A stretch of 64,000 bases of DNA from Pseudomonadales bacterium (GCA_019090615.1 JAHRVQ010000091.1:1-64000); one strand, 5' to 3'; shown: positions 9,326 to 19,251, numbered from the stretch's first letter. The notes: generated by a model from the letters alone, not told the origin. Numbers and translations are program-made.

Positions 9326-10306
9326 ATGAAACAATATGATGTCTTCGGCATAGGTAATGCGCTGGTAGATACAGAGTTCGAAGTAACAGATACGTTACTT
9401 CAAGAGGCTGCGCTGCAAAAAGGCACCATGACACTGGTCGAAGAAAACGAGCGTCAGCAACTGCTTGATTTGCTCGCTACTCAACATCCAGTTGTTAACC
9501 AATCAGGCGGTGGTTCTGCAGCAAACACGATGGTTGCGATCGCACAATTAGGCGGCTCAAGCTTTTACTGCTGCAAGGTAGCCAACGACGCGACGGGTGA
9601 CTTCTTCATGTCAGATCTACAGGCAGCGGGCCTGGACACTAATCTTGCAGCAGGGCGAGACGAGGGTATTTCTGGGCAGTGTATTTCTATGGTAACGCCA
9701 GACGCAGAACGCACCATGACCACCCACCTGGGTATTAGCCAGGAACTATCTGAATCCGAATTAGATGAAGTAGCGCTACGGAATGCAAAGTACCTCTATA
9801 TCGAAGGGTATCTGGTTACATCTCCAGGGGCCTTCGAGGCTGCGTTAAAAGCTCAGAGAATAATGAAACAAGCAGGCGGAATCGTCTCCCTGACCTTGTC
9901 CGACCCAATGATTGTAGAAAATTTTAAAACCAAATTTGACCAGTTTGCGGAACAGGGTATCGATCTGGTTTTTTGTAACCAGGATGAGGCCATGATCTGG
10001 ACCGCAAGCGACACAGCCGCAGAAGCGTTCCTTAAGTTACAAACAATCTGTCCTCAAGTTGCCATGACCTGTGGCAAAAATGGCGCCATGGTTTTTGACG
10101 GCCATGCTAGCTTCACTGTACCCGGCATAGCCGTTAATGCGGTGGATACTACAGGTGCGGGGGATATATTTGCTGGGGTGTTTTTACATGCCATAAGCAA
10201 TCAAAAAACATTTACCGAAGCAGCCACCCAGGCGAACAAAGCTGCAGCCCTGCTGGTTTCACAGTTTGGCGCGAGACTTGAACAAAAACAGCTATTGGAC
10301 ATTTAG
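9326..10306 (+). CDS. PfkB family sugar/nucleoside kinase (adenosine kinase-like)
   Basis: This 326-residue ribokinase-fold kinase has the PfkB C-terminal signature DTTGAGD near residue 270, which contains the catalytic base Asp and the anion hole. The N-terminal GGSAANT segment around residue 57 is the sugar-binding Gly-rich motif. It most resembles the adenosine kinase/ribokinase-like group common in marine gammaproteobacteria; the exact substrate cannot be read from sequence. AAGGA lies 8 bases before the ATG. It stands alone between hemL and a TfoX-domain gene. Confidence 0.88.
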   Translation: MKQYDVFGIGNALVDTEFEVTDTLLQEAALQKGTMTLVEENERQQLLDLLATQHPVVNQSGGGSAANTMVAIAQLGGSSFYCCKVANDATGDFFMSDLQAAGLDTNLAAGRDEGISGQCISMVTPDAERTMTTHLGISQELSESELDEVALRNAKYLYIEGYLVTSPGAFEAALKAQRIMKQAGGIVSLTLSDPMIVENFKTKFDQFAEQGIDLVFCNQDEAMIWTASDTAAEAFLKLQTICPQVAMTCGKNGAMVFDGHASFTVPGIAVNAVDTTGAGDIFAGVFLHAISNQKTFTEAATQANKAAALLVSQFGARLEQKQLLDI

Positions 10307-10398
10307 AAAAACTACCTAATGGGATTATGTCCTAAATGAACTGGTGAGTCGGCCACCGTCATCTATGCTAAAGAGTGAACTTATAGCGAATTTTAGAC

Positions 10399-10662
10399 GT
10401 GCACGACGAACTCCTTGAACTAAAAAACCTGGGTAAGACATCTGTTAGATGGCTACATGCAATCGGTATTCATTCTCGGCAACAACTTTCGAGTAGTGGG
10501 CCTGTAGAAGTTTATCGAAAGGTTAAATCACGCGGTTTCAGAGCAAACCGCGTTCTACTTTATGCTTTACAGGGCGCATTACTAGACGTTCACTGGAATG
10601 ACCTAGACGAGAACCTTAAGGCTGACCTGTTAAGCGAAGCAGAAAAACCAGCGGAAAACTAA
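10399..10662 (+). CDS. TfoX C-terminal-domain protein
   Basis: An 87-residue protein consisting of the TfoX C-terminal domain alone, a helix-hairpin-helix-like fold. The segment LKNLGKTSVRWLHAIGI near the N-terminus is diagnostic. Full-length TfoX/Sxy regulates competence through CRP, but stand-alone C-domains are common and have no assigned role. The start is a GTG at 10399 with little Shine-Dalgarno support. It is convergent with sfsA; the 68-bp gap holds only an imperfect hairpin. Confidence 0.8.
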   Translation: MHDELLELKNLGKTSVRWLHAIGIHSRQQLSSSGPVEVYRKVKSRGFRANRVLLYALQGALLDVHWNDLDENLKADLLSEAEKPAEN

Positions 10663-10730
10663 TTTTAATAAGCCAGGTACTATCAATTTCTATCTACCCC
10701 AGCTAGTTGAAGATTTGCCGTGGAAAAATC

Positions 10731-11447
10731 TCAACCCACCACAACGGGTAATTTACGATCAATAACACTGGCTACAGGTGACATTTTGCATTGGTAGGCT
10801 AGTATTTCTACACCTGCTGCCCCTGCTTCAACCAGAGCATCTGCATACGCAGGATCAATATTACGCGCCGCGCTTACCCGTTTAATACCTGTATGCTGCA
10901 CACAAAAAACGAGAACCGCGCGTTTACCAAGGTTCACCATCCCTGCTAGCTCCCGTAAATGCTTCAATCCACGACTGGATACAGCATCTGGAAAGAAGCC
11001 CTCACCGTCACCAAAAGCAGTATCTAACAGGGTTACGCTTTTTACTTCGACATAACAATCAGGGCGATCATCAGCACCCAATAGAATATCTATTCGACTA
11101 TTTTCTAGCCCATATTTAACCTCAGTTCTTAACCGCTGATAGTCTGACAACTCCTCTATCACTTCATTTTCTATCGCTGCGACAACAAGTTTATTGGCCC
11201 GATGAGTATTTATTCCAATATAGTCGCCACCGGACTTGATCAGTTCCCAGGTATCAGGATATTTTCTACTGGGATTATCTGAGGTTGAAAACCAGATCTC
11301 AGAACCTGGTGCCGTACAATGTTTCATCGAACCTGTATTTGGACAATGAATTGTCCTTACCTCGCCAGAGGCCAATTCAACATCCGCCAAAAACTGTTTA
11401 TAACGCCTGATTAACACTGCTTTACCCAGCGGGGGACTATATTTCAA
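10731..11447 (-). CDS. sfsA: DNA/RNA nuclease SfsA family protein
   Basis: SfsA proteins combine an N-terminal OB-like nucleic-acid-binding part with a PD-(D/E)XK-like nuclease core. The gene was first described as a sugar-fermentation stimulation gene. The 238-residue product has the standard length. The family signatures HCPNTGSM near residue 35 and RIDILL...[10 protein letters not shown] near residues 117-140 are intact, the latter giving the D-ExK catalytic set. It lies 61 bp downstream of a co-oriented aminotransferase gene. The same neighbours, together with dksA and gluQ, occur in Pseudomonas. Confidence 0.93.
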   Translation of the reverse strand: MKYSPPLGKAVLIRRYKQFLADVELASGEVRTIHCPNTGSMKHCTAPGSEIWFSTSDNPSRKYPDTWELIKSGGDYIGINTHRANKLVVAAIENEVIEELSDYQRLRTEVKYGLENSRIDILLGADDRPDCYVEVKSVTLLDTAFGDGEGFFPDAVSSRGLKHLRELAGMVNLGKRAVLVFCVQHTGIKRVSAARNIDPAYADALVEAGAAGVEILAYQCKMSPVASVIDRKLPVVVG

Positions 11448-11508
11448 TTTTTTTCCAATATTTGTGAATTTACTTGATGCAAATTAAACCCAAAACCAGA
11501 GCACAACT

Positions 11509-12687
11509 TCAGACAAGGACTTTCAACGCCTGCCTGATATTATCAATACCACTACGCAGAACTTGCAAATTACGTGCGTAACTAAACCGCACATGCCGGT
11601 CAGCTTCGAAATAACCAAAATCAGTCCCTGGTGTAATCGCCACATTAAATTCTTCCAGTAATCTTGAGCAAAAATCCTCGCTATTGATTATATTCGCGGG
11701 CAACTTAGCGTACACATAAAATGCCCCCTGTGGCTCAAGCGGTATTTCAAAACCAAGCTCACGTAAATTTTTTACTAAAAAATCCCGTCGAACTTCAAAT
11801 TCAAATCGATTAGTCTCCATTTCTTGCCGTGCGGTCTCTGTAAAAGCCTCTAGCGCTGCATACTGTGCAATACTTGAGGCACAGATAAACAGGTTCTGAG
11901 CAAGCTTGTCGACAGAATCAGCCGCATCTTCTGGCACCACTAGCCAACCCAGCCGCCAGCCTGTCATACCGAAATATTTTGAAAAACTATTCACCACCAC
12001 CACTTGATCAGAAATTTCAAGTGCCGAGGTCGAAGCCGCATTGGAATAAAACAGTCCATGATAAATTTCATCGACGATCACATGTCCGTTCTGCTGCCCA
12101 ACATAATCAATAATTTCTGTTAACGCATCAGGCAACAGTATCGCACCCGTTGGGTTCGCAGGTGAAGCAAGCATCACCCCCCGAGTCGTTTGGCACCAAT
12201 TTTGTCTAATCAGGTCAGCTGTCAGTTGATATCCATCCGTAGAAGATACCGGCACCAATTGGGCCTCAGCACCAAAACTCGAAAGGAAATGACGATTACA
12301 GGGATACCCAGGGTCTGACATCAATAACCCTTCTCCACTATTAATTGTCAAAGCAGCGGCCAACAACAATGCGCCGGATCCGCCCGCGGTAATAAAAATT
12401 CGCTCAGGAGCGACTTCAACACCATAATCAGACAGATAGAATGTGGATATTTTCTGCCGTAATTCATAAAGACCAGCAGCTGGGGTATATTTTGTTCTAC
12501 CCTCTCTGATTGCTCGAATACCGGCCTCCAATACAGGCTGCGGTGTCACAAAATCAGGCTCACCCACTTCCATATGTACAATGGGCCGACCCATAGCTTC
12601 CAGTTCGTTTGCTCGCGCCAGTAGCTTCATAACCTTGAATGGCTGAATATTAGCCAACCGTTTTGCGTATTTTTGTCTCACGCTCAT
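11509..12687 (-). CDS. class I/II PLP-dependent aminotransferase
   Basis: A fold-type I aminotransferase of 392 residues. The PLP-binding lysine sits in NSFSKYFGMTGWR near residue 241, the cofactor-contacting Asp in VIVDEIYHG, and the carboxylate-binding Arg near the C-terminus in HVRFSYAR. The family is usually annotated as an aspartate/tyrosine/aromatic-type aminotransferase; substrate specificity cannot be assigned from sequence. The start ATG is the only good one, followed by MSVRQKYAKR. It is divergent from dksA, with a 238-bp intergenic region, and probably co-transcribed with sfsA. Confidence 0.92.
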   Translation of the reverse strand: MSVRQKYAKRLANIQPFKVMKLLARANELEAMGRPIVHMEVGEPDFVTPQPVLEAGIRAIREGRTKYTPAAGLYELRQKISTFYLSDYGVEVAPERIFITAGGSGALLLAAALTINSGEGLLMSDPGYPCNRHFLSSFGAEAQLVPVSSTDGYQLTADLIRQNWCQTTRGVMLASPANPTGAILLPDALTEIIDYVGQQNGHVIVDEIYHGLFYSNAASTSALEISDQVVVVNSFSKYFGMTGWRLGWLVVPEDAADSVDKLAQNLFICASSIAQYAALEAFTETARQEMETNRFEFEVRRDFLVKNLRELGFEIPLEPQGAFYVYAKLPANIINSEDFCSRLLEEFNVAITPGTDFGYFEADRHVRFSYARNLQVLRSGIDNIRQALKVLV

Positions 12688-12925
12688 CGCCTAGTCTGAT
12701 AAATGTCTGATTAATTTAAACGCCAAATTAAACACCCGATAAAAAAGTGCCAATATAACAACGATAATTATACTTTCATCTGTTACTTTAACGACAACTA
12801 ATGAACGCCCAATACCATTCAAACATTTAATTCAAATTGTCCCTTGGCGCAGCCTAATTGTTCTGGTAACGTTCGCTGCTGAATTTTGATCAGGCTTATT
12901 ATTACAAGCTAAATTGGAAGACACT

Positions 12926-13591
12926 ATGGCAGCGAAAAGAAAAAAGACGCCAGCGACTAACGGCACAAAGAAGGCAACAACAAAAGTTGCGGCTAAAGCC
13001 ACAACAGAAACTGATGCCAGTCCGGATAAAATGTCCAGCGAAAAGTCTAGCCCGGCAAAAACCAAAGCAAAGGCCAAAGCTAAAACCACGGCAAACACTT
13101 CGGCCCCCGTCAAACCAAAAATTCAAGCCAAAACCAAGCAAAAACCCGTCGCAAAAACAGCCAAAGAACCAAAGCTAGAGAAGGTTACCCCCGTTAAAAA
13201 TCAAAAAGTAGAAAACCTCGATGATTATATGAATGAAGAACAACGCGAACGATTCCGCGGCATTCTTCTCGACTGGAAACACCAACTAATGGAGGAGGTC
13301 GACCGCACTGTTACTCACATGAAAGACCAGGCCGCCAATGATCCAGACCCTGCTGATAGAGCAACACAGGAAGAAGAATTTAGCCTCGAATTAAAAACCC
13401 GTGATCGCGAACGCAAATTAATTAAAAAAATCGATAAGACCATCGAACTAATCGATCAGGATGACTACGGTTATTGCGTCTCCTGCGGGATTGAAATTGG
13501 CATCCACAGACTTGAAGCACGGCCAACGGCAACGCAATGCATTGATTGCAAAACCCTTGACGAAATAAGAGAAAAGCAAATTACTGGCTAA
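12926..13591 (+). CDS. dksA: RNA polymerase-binding transcription factor DksA with long basic tail
   Basis: DksA enters the RNA polymerase secondary channel and, with ppGpp, adjusts initiation at rRNA and amino-acid promoters. The canonical part covers the last 145 residues: a coiled coil with the [12 protein letters not shown] tip (two acidic residues) and a four-cysteine zinc finger, CVSC and CIDC. Ahead of it is an extension of about 75 residues made almost only of Lys, Ala, Thr and Pro, like a histone H1 or AlgP tail. E. coli and P. aeruginosa DksA (about 150 residues) lack it. The ATG at 12926 has GGAAG at suitable distance and is preferred over the TTG at 12914. Two short hairpins follow the stop. 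Confidence 0.95.
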   Translation: MAAKRKKTPATNGTKKATTKVAAKATTETDASPDKMSSEKSSPAKTKAKAKAKTTANTSAPVKPKIQAKTKQKPVAKTAKEPKLEKVTPVKNQKVENLDDYMNEEQRERFRGILLDWKHQLMEEVDRTVTHMKDQAANDPDPADRATQEEEFSLELKTRDRERKLIKKIDKTIELIDQDDYGYCVSCGIEIGIHRLEARPTATQCIDCKTLDEIREKQITG

Positions 13592-13608
13592 TTCGAATCG
13601 CATACCAG

Positions 13609-13638
13609 GCAAGCTGGTTCGCACCACCAACAGCTTGC
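13609..13638 (+). terminator. hairpin after dksA without U-tract
   Basis: GCAAGCTG (13609-13616) and CAGCTTGC (13631-13638) are exact complements around a 14-base loop, 18 bp after the dksA stop. No U-run follows, so termination would need help. It could also be a processing or stability element. Confidence 0.35.
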
Positions 13639-13691
13639 TAGTAGCGATCAAGGCCACTACGGGCATTTAAATGAGCTTCGTGTTCGGTCCT

Positions 13692-13781
13692 CGCTCATGG
13701 CTGTTTATACGCTCAGGGCTGTCTGTGCGCTCAGGGCTGTCTGTGCGCTCAGGGCTGTCTGTGCGCTCAAGGCTGTTAACA
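13692..13781. repeat. 18-bp tandem array x5 ahead of gluQ
   Basis: Five consecutive 18-bp units run from 13692 to 13781. Units 2-4 are identical (CGCTCAGGGCTGTCTGTG) and units 1 and 5 are diverged copies. Eighteen is a multiple of three, so the array stays open in the gluQ frame (LRAVCA repeats) and produces a spurious N-terminal extension in ORF calls. It lies between the dksA stop and the gluQ start. Confidence 0.9.
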
Positions 13782-13792
13782 CTGGTTTTTGT

Positions 13793-14683
13793 ATGTTGAC
13801 CATAAATGGCTATATTGGACGGTTCGCGCCTTCGCCTACAGGCCCGTTGCATTTTGGCTCCCTGGTAGCCGCAATTGCCGGTTATATAGATGCTCGCGCC
13901 AATAATGGTCGCTGGTTACTTCGCATCGAAGATCTGGACCCGCCTAGAGAATCCAGCACTGCGGCGGCTGAAATTATCAAACAATTGCAAACCTTCCAAC
14001 TGGAATGGGATGCGCAACCGCTATTTCAGAGCCAACGTTTAGACGCATACCAGGCCGCACTTAAGCAACTCGCGACTGCAGATTACGTCTATCACTGCCA
14101 TTGCACCAGACGCTCAGTAACGCCCGTCTATGGCGGCACCTGCCGGCTAAAGCAGTCCACAATCAGACCCGCCGCCATTCGCCTACGAGCAGGCGATAAA
14201 ACAATTCACACCAACGACAGAATTCTTGGCAAACAATCCTGGAATCTTGAACATGACGTTGGCGATTTCATCATTAAGCGTAAGGACGGTCGGTTTGCCT
14301 ATCAACTTGCGGTTGTTATCGACGATCATTTTCAGCAGGTTACACAGATACTAAGGGGCAGCGACCTACTGTATTCCACACCACGCCAAATCCAGGTCGC
14401 AGCCTGCCTCGGCATCAAACAGGTGGAATACGCGCATTTCCCCGTAATCCTTGGTTCTGACGGGCACAAACTAAGTAAGCAAGCACACGCCAGGAGCATA
14501 ACAAATGAAGACCCAATAACACTGTTGAATCTGGCCTTAAGTGCTCTGGGACAACCGCTTCACGAAAGGTCCGGGCTGGCAAAAATGCTCAACCAGGCCA
14601 TCCAGAGCTGGCAATTAGAAAAAATTCCGAAGGTACTCGATATCCCGCTAGCCAGCCTAAAAAGTTCTAATCGACAAAAATAG
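13793..14683 (+). CDS. gluQ: glutamyl-Q tRNA(Asp) synthetase
   Basis: GluQ-RS is a truncated glutamyl-tRNA synthetase paralogue that attaches glutamate to the queuosine base of tRNA-Asp. The signature FAPSPTGPLHFGSL replaces the HIGH motif, and HKLSKQ is the KMSKS counterpart. There is no anticodon-binding domain, as expected for the family. Zinc ligands lie in CHCTRR and the following Tyr/Cys region. The start ATG at 13793 (MLTINGYIGRF) matches family length (296 residues). Upstream in-frame codons derive from the 18-bp tandem array and are unlikely to be translated. dksA-gluQ linkage is widespread in gammaproteobacteria. Confidence 0.94.
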   Translation: MLTINGYIGRFAPSPTGPLHFGSLVAAIAGYIDARANNGRWLLRIEDLDPPRESSTAAAEIIKQLQTFQLEWDAQPLFQSQRLDAYQAALKQLATADYVYHCHCTRRSVTPVYGGTCRLKQSTIRPAAIRLRAGDKTIHTNDRILGKQSWNLEHDVGDFIIKRKDGRFAYQLAVVIDDHFQQVTQILRGSDLLYSTPRQIQVAACLGIKQVEYAHFPVILGSDGHKLSKQAHARSITNEDPITLLNLALSALGQPLHERSGLAKMLNQAIQSWQLEKIPKVLDIPLASLKSSNRQK

Positions 14684-14742
14684 CTTAAATGGCTATTAGG
14701 TTTAGTTAGAATGCAGATAACTACTTAATAAACGGCTCACAA

Positions 14743-14940
14743 ATGTTTATAGAACGACTAATTACATTTAGCGTTTTAGGTTATTTCGTATTCGTGGCTG
14801 ATGTTGACTACTTTTGGAATAGCCAATATCCTGCCGGCTGGTATAGCGGCTATATTCCCTGGTTGGGCCTAATCATGATCACCATCATCGCTTGCCGCCG
14901 GCCAGGAGAGCAACCCGGCCGCATAGGCCATGATCAATGA
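14743..14940 (+). CDS. cbrX: CbrX-like small membrane protein
   Basis: A 65-residue ORF directly ahead of cbrA, overlapping it by 4 bp (ATGA). Two hydrophobic stretches, residues about 5-22 and 36-50, suggest two membrane passes, and the C-terminal tail is basic. In Pseudomonas a small ORF called cbrX precedes cbrA with a similar overlap and couples cbrA translation. The position and architecture here match. The protein itself has no known biochemical activity. The symbol is assigned by position and size, not by a sequence search. Confidence 0.75.
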   Translation: MFIERLITFSVLGYFVFVADVDYFWNSQYPAGWYSGYIPWLGLIMITIIACRRPGEQPGRIGHDQ

Positions 14941-17894
14941 CTTTTTCCTTGCCGCAAATATTTGCAGCTGGCATTTTTTATCTAACCAGCCTGATTGGCA
15001 TCGCCTTTGCCACTGAACAAGGCTGGTTCCCTCGGACGCTCACCCACCATCCTTTTCTACGCGTAATATCCCTCGGCGTATTTGCTGGTGCCATTGCATT
15101 TTACGGCAGCATAGGTATGGCCGCCCAATTTGGGTCGAGCTATTTACTCTATTTTTTTGGCGCCAGTGCAGCATTCCTTATCGCGCCAATACTATTCACT
15201 CCTTTAGGCAGAATAGCGCTGGCGCACAAACTAGGATCCTTAGCTGACGTTTTCGTATTTAGATATCCTTCACCCTGGGTAGGCGGCCTAATTAGTATCC
15301 TGATGTTAATAGGCGCACTGCCCCTGATAGCGCTCCAGATTCATGCCATCTCAAATACTGTACATTTACTTAACCAGGAGATTAGTGAAGACTCACTAGC
15401 GGTAATATCCTGTATAACTATGACGGTTTTTGCCATTTTATTCGGCGCCACTCATGCAACCACCAGAGATAAACATGAGGGTCTAATCGTCGCAATGGGG
15501 TTTGGATCCATTTTCAAACTTCTGGCTTTTGTCATTGTCGCAGCCTACGCCATTTACGGCATATTTGGTGGATTTAGCGAACTGGGTAATTGGCTCAATT
15601 CAAATCACATCCTGACAACCCAGAACAGCGAAAATTTAGCAAGCGGCCCTTCGCGTTCAATGTTACTGATGTTTTTCACTGCGGCCATTGCCATGCCGCA
15701 TATGTTCCATATTCTGTTCACAGAAAATGAAGACGTCAGCCTGGTTGCCGCCTCCCGCTGGGGTTTTCCACTTTATATGCTGATCCTAAGCCTATGCATA
15801 CCACCCATTCTCTGGGCCGCGAACAAACTCGGCATCCACTCTTCAGCTGAATTTTACGCCATCAGCCTCGGCCTTTCCTCTGGCCAGATGGAAATAACCA
15901 TTCTGGCTTCACTGGCTGGGTTTGCGGCTGCCAGCGGGGTAATCATCGTTATAACGCTGGCACTAGCATCCATGTCTCTGCATCATATTTTTCTACCTTT
16001 TTATCGACGCCGAGAAGGTCAGGATATATTTGTTTTCCTGGTCCGCGTGCGGCGCTTACTGATTGGCGGCATTATTCTTGCGGCCTACGGTCTATACCAG
16101 CTATTTGGTGAGCAACAAAGCTTATTAAGTCTAGGTCTGGTGACATTTATTGCGGTTTTACAATTTTTACCCGGTTTGGTGGGTGCATTTTATTGGCGCC
16201 AGGCTAACCGCGTCGGTTTAATCGCCGGATTATTGAGCGGTTTCATTATCTGGTTTGCGATGTTGTTTTTTCCATTAATGAGCAACATTCTACAATCCAC
16301 ACTGTCTAATTCTGAGCTCATCTTCGAACCAGCCTCTAGCGTCTGGCATATCGCTACGATTGCCTCGTTATCCGTTAACATCATAGTATTTATTGTCTGC
16401 TCACTCTGGGCGAAACCAAATTTGGATGAAATTAAAGCAGCCGACGAATGCATGAGTGATTCTCCTATTTTACCCTACCAGGGCGAACTCCAGGTTGTGT
16501 CAGTTCTAGAAATGGAAGCCAATCTTATCACCGCAATTGGCGAAACCGCCTCAGCCAGAGAGGTTAAACTGGTATTGGACGAGTTACCCTTTAGCCGCAG
16601 TGAACGTCGCCCATTTGCACTAGTGCGTATCCGCAATCTACTAGAGTCAAACTTATCCAGCATGCTCGGTCAGACCATCGCCCATCGCATCATCACCAAT
16701 TCGCTACCGTTTCGAGAAAACTCAACGGGCCAGGCAGTGGTTGAAAGTGTTCAAAATATGGAAAATCGGTTTGAAGATAAGCAACAACTCCTCACTGGAC
16801 TAGCAGCAGAACTGGACAACTTGCGGCGCTATCATCGACAAATGTTACAGAATTTACCCACCCCAGTTTGCTCCGTCGACAAAACATTTAAAGTACTTAC
16901 CTGGAACAGGGCAATGCAGGAATTAACCGGCATCCCGGCAGCCATCATCGTAGATCACAAACTCGCCAATTTACCCACCGACTGGTACGGCCTATTATTC
17001 GATTTCATCAATACGGAAACTATCAATCGATTAAAAATGGAGTTTGATGTACGCAGCCAACCAAGATTACTTTATCTACATAAATCCCTGATTGACACCA
17101 ACGAAGACGACGTAGTATTGGTAATAGAAGACATAACAGATGAGCAAAAACTGGAAAATCAACTAGTTCACAACCAACGACTTGCATCTATTGGTCAATT
17201 AGCCGCAGGTGTTGCCCATGAAATTGGCAATCCGATTACAGGCATTGCCTGCCTTGCGCAAAATATAAAAATTGAAACTGACCATCCTGAACTGCTGGAA
17301 ATTTCTTCTGAAATTCTCGAACAGACAGAACGAGTATCCGGCATCCTTGAATCATTAGTAAACTTCGCCCACGGCGGTAAAACCGACAATAAACGCCCCA
17401 GTGTGCCCATTGATATATGCCAATGTATCAATGAAGCAATTAATCTGCTCTCCCTGGCAACAGACAGTATCCACATCAATTATGTGAACAACTGTCCGAC
17501 AGGAATCTTTGTACTGGGAGACGGTCAGCGTTTATTACAGGTATTTGTCAACATCCTCGCCAACGCAAGGGATGCCTCCAATACCAATGATGAAGTGGTA
17601 ATAATTGGCGCTATCGTCGATCGACTAGTGCGAATTGACATAGTCGACCTTGGCCACGGCATCGCACTAAAAGATATGCAGCAGATATTCGAGCCTTTTT
17701 ATACCACCAAAGACCCAGGCCAGGGAACCGGCCTGGGACTAGCCATTGTCAATTCCATTATTGGCGAACATCACGGCTCAATATCAGCTAAAACGAGCGA
17801 TCCCAGGGGAACTCGAATTCGAATTAAATTACCCTCCTATCAACATGACGAGAACCATTTGACTTCAGGGCCTGATTCATTGTTTAGTGCGTGA
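14937..17894 (+). CDS. cbrA: CbrA hybrid transporter-sensor histidine kinase
   Basis: CbrA senses carbon/nitrogen availability and controls CbrB. In Pseudomonas its membrane part is an SLC5-type transporter linked to histidine uptake. The 985-residue product has about 12-13 membrane helices (residues about 5-500, SSS family) and a linker, then a PAS domain (about 635-735). The histidine kinase follows: the H-box AHEIGNP gives the phosphorylated His near residue 761, the N-box is NILANARDA, and the G-boxes are DLGHGIA and GTGLGLAI. No receiver domain is attached. Translation is coupled to cbrX by the ATGA overlap. cbrB follows at once, forming a cbrX-cbrA-cbrB operon. Confidence 0.95.
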   Translation: MTFSLPQIFAAGIFYLTSLIGIAFATEQGWFPRTLTHHPFLRVISLGVFAGAIAFYGSIGMAAQFGSSYLLYFFGASAAFLIAPILFTPLGRIALAHKLGSLADVFVFRYPSPWVGGLISILMLIGALPLIALQIHAISNTVHLLNQEISEDSLAVISCITMTVFAILFGATHATTRDKHEGLIVAMGFGSIFKLLAFVIVAAYAIYGIFGGFSELGNWLNSNHILTTQNSENLASGPSRSMLLMFFTAAIAMPHMFHILFTENEDVSLVAASRWGFPLYMLILSLCIPPILWAANKLGIHSSAEFYAISLGLSSGQMEITILASLAGFAAASGVIIVITLALASMSLHHIFLPFYRRREGQDIFVFLVRVRRLLIGGIILAAYGLYQLFGEQQSLLSLGLVTFIAVLQFLPGLVGAFYWRQANRVGLIAGLLSGFIIWFAMLFFPLMSNILQSTLSNSELIFEPASSVWHIATIASLSVNIIVFIVCSLWAKPNLDEIKAADECMSDSPILPYQGELQVVSVLEMEANLITAIGETASAREVKLVLDELPFSRSERRPFALVRIRNLLESNLSSMLGQTIAHRIITNSLPFRENSTGQAVVESVQNMENRFEDKQQLLTGLAAELDNLRRYHRQMLQNLPTPVCSVDKTFKVLTWNRAMQELTGIPAAIIVDHKLANLPTDWYGLLFDFINTETINRLKMEFDVRSQPRLLYLHKSLIDTNEDDVVLVIEDITDEQKLENQLVHNQRLASIGQLAAGVAHEIGNPITGIACLAQNIKIETDHPELLEISSEILEQTERVSGILESLVNFAHGGKTDNKRPSVPIDICQCINEAINLLSLATDSIHINYVNNCPTGIFVLGDGQRLLQVFVNILANARDASNTNDEVVIIGAIVDRLVRIDIVDLGHGIALKDMQQIFEPFYTTKDPGQGTGLGLAIVNSIIGEHHGSISAKTSDPRGTRIRIKLPSYQHDENHLTSGPDSLFSA

Positions 17895-17922
17895 ATTCCG
17901 CGCTAAAAGCTTTGTTAATACA

Positions 17923-19251
17923 ATGGCCAGATCAAATATTCTTATCATCGAAGACGAAGTCGTCATTCGCAAATCATTGTATAAATTCCTTTCAAAGCAA
18001 GGCTTCGATGTATCAGAGGCTGGCTCTCTGAATGAAGCAAAAGATTTCCCACTCAATCAATTCAGTCTTATTATTACTGATCTTCGTCTGCCTGGGCCTA
18101 TAGGCACAGATGTCATAAAGTTAGCCCCAAACGTCCCTGTTCTGGTGATGACAAGTTATGCCAGTGTCAGCTCCGCGGTAGAATCGATGAAATTGGGCGC
18201 TGCAGATTATATCGCCAAGCCATTCGACTATGACGACCTGCTAAGCGCCGTTAAAGCATTGATAAAAAATACCGAAGACAGTCTCAGCAAACCAATTGAA
18301 GGTATGGTTGGCCAATGCGAGCCTATGCAACAGCTTTACGGGCGCATCAATAAGGTTGCACCAACTAGTACCAACGTACTTGTTTTAGGAGAATCCGGCA
18401 CAGGTAAAGAACTAGTTGCCAAGGCCATTCATGCTGGTAGTAAACAATCTCAAAAAGAAATGATTTCTCTAAACTGTGCGGCGATTCCTGAGAGCCTCAT
18501 TGAATCTGAATTATTTGGTCACGAAAAAGGCGCATTCACGGGCGCCACCAATCGCCGAGTAGGGCTTGTTGAAGCAGCCGATGGCAGCACATTGTTCCTC
18601 GACGAAATTGGCGAGTTGCCTCTTGAGGCTCAGGCCAGATTGCTCAGGGTACTTCAGGAAGGCGAAGTTCGTCGAGTAGGTTCCATTGAAACCATCAATG
18701 TAAATATAAGATTAATCGCGGCAACCCACCGCGACCTTAAAAGTCTTACTCAAAGTGGCCACTTTAGAGAAGACCTCTACTATCGACTCAATGTTGTCAA
18801 ACTCACTCTCCCGCCCCTCCGAGAACGCCAGGGCGACCTGGAAGAATTAGCTGATCACTATTTAAAAACCCATTGTGAAAAACTCCAAAAGCCCTACCTT
18901 AACTTCTCTGAAGAGACTCGCCGCCTAATTGTCAGCTATCGCTGGCCCGGTAACATACGTGAACTTAAAAATGCCATCGAACGCGCAGTCATATTATGCG
19001 AGCACGCGGTTATTTCACCCGACCTGCTCGCCATTGAAATCGAACACTCGCCGCCACAGGATCCCCAGGAAGCAGAAAATACGAGACCTGAGGATTTGTC
19101 TCTGGAGGACTATTTCCAAAAATTTGTTATGCAAAACCAGGATGGCATGACAGAAACAGAACTTGCTCAGCGACTTGGCATTAGTCGAAAGTCACTATGG
19201 CAAAAACGTCAAAAGCTCAACCTGCCACGGGAAAGGTCCAAAAAGAAGTAA
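17923..19251 (+). CDS. cbrB: CbrB sigma54-dependent response regulator
   Basis: An NtrC-family activator with a receiver domain (phosphoacceptor Asp53 in ITDLRLPG), an AAA+ domain and a Fis-type HTH. The AAA+ domain shows Walker A GESGTGKE, the sigma54-contact loop GAFTGA and Walker B LFLDEIGE. The HTH lies at the C-terminus (ELAQRLGISRKSLWQK). In Pseudomonas it activates the sRNA CrcZ gene located just downstream, relieving Hfq/Crc catabolite repression. Here the adjacent downstream spacer carries a matching sigma54 promoter. The start is placed at ATG 17923, where the receiver begins in register. An overlapping GTG at 17887 would add 12 residues. Neither has a good Shine-Dalgarno. Confidence 0.95.
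   Translation: MARSNILIIEDEVVIRKSLYKFLSKQGFDVSEAGSLNEAKDFPLNQFSLIITDLRLPGPIGTDVIKLAPNVPVLVMTSYASVSSAVESMKLGAADYIAKPFDYDDLLSAVKALIKNTEDSLSKPIEGMVGQCEPMQQLYGRINKVAPTSTNVLVLGESGTGKELVAKAIHAGSKQSQKEMISLNCAAIPESLIESELFGHEKGAFTGATNRRVGLVEAADGSTLFLDEIGELPLEAQARLLRVLQEGEVRRVGSIETINVNIRLIAATHRDLKSLTQSGHFREDLYYRLNVVKLTLPPLRERQGDLEELADHYLKTHCEKLQKPYLNFSEETRRLIVSYRWPGNIRELKNAIERAVILCEHAVISPDLLAIEIEHSPPQDPQEAENTRPEDLSLEDYFQKFVMQNQDGMTETELAQRLGISRKSLWQKRQKLNLPRERSKKK

Noticed and set aside
13667-13852. Minus-strand ORF with repeated ERTDSP units before gluQ
   Set aside because: It is a shadow of the 18-bp tandem array, which is open in several frames.
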